Assembly: GCA_964631345.1 (NCBI GenBank)
Contig: CAZVWE010000001.1
Span: forward strand, 186,001-250,000
Origin: MGBC163016 sp964631345
Lineage (GTDB): Bacteria > Actinomycetota > Coriobacteriia > Coriobacteriales > Eggerthellaceae
Direction: 5' to 3'
Length of the DNA stretch: 64,000 nucleotides
Program-made: the position numbers and the translations under genes
Part shown: piece after piece, positions 62,668 through 64,000 of the stretch
Layout: every line of letters starts with the position of its first letter
Position numbering within the stretch: the first letter of the stretch is position 1
The notes under the pieces: generated by a model
What the model saw: the letters and a program-made list of their open reading frames with translations, nothing else
Told to the model about the DNA's origin: nothing
Database searches by the model: none

Positions 62668-63996
62668 TTAAATGTCATACTCATCCATAAATTTCTGAGA
62701 GATATAATTACGTTTTTTCTTCAACAAATAATCAGTCGATTGCGTGTTTCCTGCTTCGCAAGTCCATTCGATCATCCGCTCGATGTTGTCTTTGCGAAGA
62801 AAACCGCATGCTTCAAGCTGATCGAATCCATGCATCCAATTACGCTGTGCAAACACCTTGACTGTCTCTTGAAGACCACTATCCAAAACACCTCGAAGCA
62901 TCAATTCAATTCCGCTTGATAATCCAATTCGGTTTTGCAGGCGCCCTAAAATGGCACACCCTCTTTCATATGGATCTTCGATGCATAAAATACTGCGATC
63001 TGATGCTTTTAATAGAGCATTCACGTCTATCTGGTTCTGTCTAAACCCTTCAAGAAAAGCAATCCGTCCAATATGATTATGGGAAAACCATAGGTCTATC
63101 GTAGTTTGACCTTCAAAAGGCTCACGAAGTTTTAAGACAACATGAGAAATAGCATCCGCTACTGCAAATGCGCACGAATCATACGGCTCAAGACCATCGT
63201 GTAAAACAAGCTTCTGTATACCTGATACTCCGTAGAACAGCCAATCCCCTACCTTAGTAACAGAATCAGGGATGTGCACGTTCGGGGTGGCACCCCCATA
63301 TCGCAGCGCACGCACTTCGCCATTTGGCATCCTCTGACAAAGAATGCCACCTTCAATAAAGAAGTTCTTGTTTTCCTCATTCACGCTAAGAACCGTTTGC
63401 TGCCCACAAAATGCTTTCCGTTCATTAACACAAGCCAAAAGAGCAGAATCGCTTAATTCCTCCAAACCTGCTGGAAGAGCAAGCAGCTCCAACCCAGAAT
63501 TAGCAAATGCGCGAGGACCGATAACTTTTAGCGATGACGGAAGGCTTATATGTGTAAGACTCCCACATCCCCAAAACGCCGACTCATCAATAACTTGAAG
63601 TCCTTCAGAAAGCACTACCTTTTTAAGATGAGGATTGAAAGCAAAAGCGCATGTACCGATACGCTCAAGTCCATCGCCCAGTATTACTTGCTCTAAGTTT
63701 CTACAATGCGCAAAGGCTAGTTTTCCAATCTTTCTTACAGAGAACGGGACACGAACGCTGCGCAGACTTTCAAGTTCTTCAAAGGATTCGGCCGCCAAAA
63801 CTTCCACACGTAAATCATTAATAAATAATGGAACTTCCAAACTCTCAGAATTTGTTTCAACAGAGCATATAAAGCAGGTCCCATTTCCTTGATCTGAATA
63901 CCCCCAGACGGTTCCTCCGTCATCAGTCCAATAATTATTTGGCTTTGTAGGTATATCCTCCGGACAGTCTATCTGAACTACCGATGAATTCTCCAT
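62668..63996 (-). CDS. Leucine-rich-repeat (BspA-like) protein, first of the MoxR/VWA set
   Basis: A 442-residue protein with about eight to ten LRR_5-type repeats (about 75-300), such as VRKIGKLAFAHCRNLEQVIL and LKVIGPRAFANSGLELLAL. After them comes a helical C-terminal part (about 330-442), with ANK-like look near QLEACGFLRKDNIERMIEW. There is no signal peptide, so it is probably cytosolic, unlike classical surface BspA. The ATG at 63996 is four bases from the window edge, so an upstream start cannot be excluded. It ends about 40 bases before the VWA gene, and so is likely cotranscribed. Confidence 0.8.
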   Translation of the reverse strand: MENSSVVQIDCPEDIPTKPNNYWTDDGGTVWGYSDQGNGTCFICSVETNSESLEVPLFINDLRVEVLAAESFEELESLRSVRVPFSVRKIGKLAFAHCRNLEQVILGDGLERIGTCAFAFNPHLKKVVLSEGLQVIDESAFWGCGSLTHISLPSSLKVIGPRAFANSGLELLALPAGLEELSDSALLACVNERKAFCGQQTVLSVNEENKNFFIEGGILCQRMPNGEVRALRYGGATPNVHIPDSVTKVGDWLFYGVSGIQKLVLHDGLEPYDSCAFAVADAISHVVLKLREPFEGQTTIDLWFSHNHIGRIAFLEGFRQNQIDVNALLKASDRSILCIEDPYERGCAILGRLQNRIGLSSGIELMLRGVLDSGLQETVKVFAQRNWMHGFDQLEACGFLRKDNIERMIEWTCEAGNTQSTDYLLKKKRNYISQKFMDEYDI

Positions 63997-64000
63997 ATCA

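Overview
The window looks like a chromosomal stretch from an anaerobic actinomycete of the class Coriobacteriia, perhaps near Eggerthellaceae. This is inferred from gene content and not tested. The dnaK-grpE-dnaJ-hspR-clpB heat-shock order with HspR is actinobacterial. The one-membrane-helix LuxR regulator, the split glutamate synthase, the small ferredoxin and the HypE/NikR pair fit an anaerobe. Base composition is AT-leaning and looks even throughout. No transposase, integrase, phage gene, rRNA or CRISPR array was seen.

Layout. 1-9685 (minus strand): a cut-off small membrane protein, tRNA-Pro(CGG), and a long run that reads 44-residue membrane protein, class B-like sortase, purF, purM, purN, XdhC-family protein, purH and a YbhN-type membrane protein. 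9877-14368: divergent polyphosphate genes, ppk1 and a two-domain PPK2-type polyphosphate:AMP phosphotransferase. 14361-19660: a U32-family enzyme, a lipoprotein and a class A penicillin-binding protein. 19889-24717: the arginine cluster argC-argJ-argB-argD. 25025-31438: a GCS2-type glutamate-cysteine ligase, an FKBP isomerase, a glutamate synthase split over three genes, and an unknown protein. 31887-36457: an EF-G-like GTPase, a LuxR-type regulator and an MtaD-like deaminase. 36694-38462: a degenerate exonuclease-like membrane protein, a type II toxin-antitoxin pair and tRNA-Ala(GGC). 38561-48286: an Mrp/NBP35 ATPase, a small unknown protein, a second U32 protein and the full dnaK-clpB operon. 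48665-50863: ferredoxin, hypE, nikR and a small unknown protein. 50943-54439 (plus): an unknown protein, ispD, ispF and cysS. 54507-58393: clpC behind a CIRCE operator, and ppx. 58493-63996: a three-gene set of leucine-rich-repeat protein, metallopeptidase-like/VWA protein and MoxR AAA+ ATPase fused to a methyltransferase.

How the genes fit together. Three polyphosphate genes (ppk1, the PPK2-type enzyme, ppx) give a cycle of synthesis, phosphate transfer and degradation. Protein quality control is covered by two apparently separate circuits: HspR for dnaK-clpB and, from the operator, HrcA for clpC. The least ordinary locus is the LRR-VWA-MoxR/methyltransferase set at the right end. Its VWA partner keeps a full metal-binding MIDAS, but the expected HExxH of its N-terminal domain reads HGIVH.

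A second unusual pattern is short tandem repeats (15-20 bp) at or just after gene ends. Several copy the stop codon itself (argJ, clpB, ppx), and others follow fdx, the LuxR gene and mtaD. All start choices below rest on visible ribosome-binding sites; no database search was possible.
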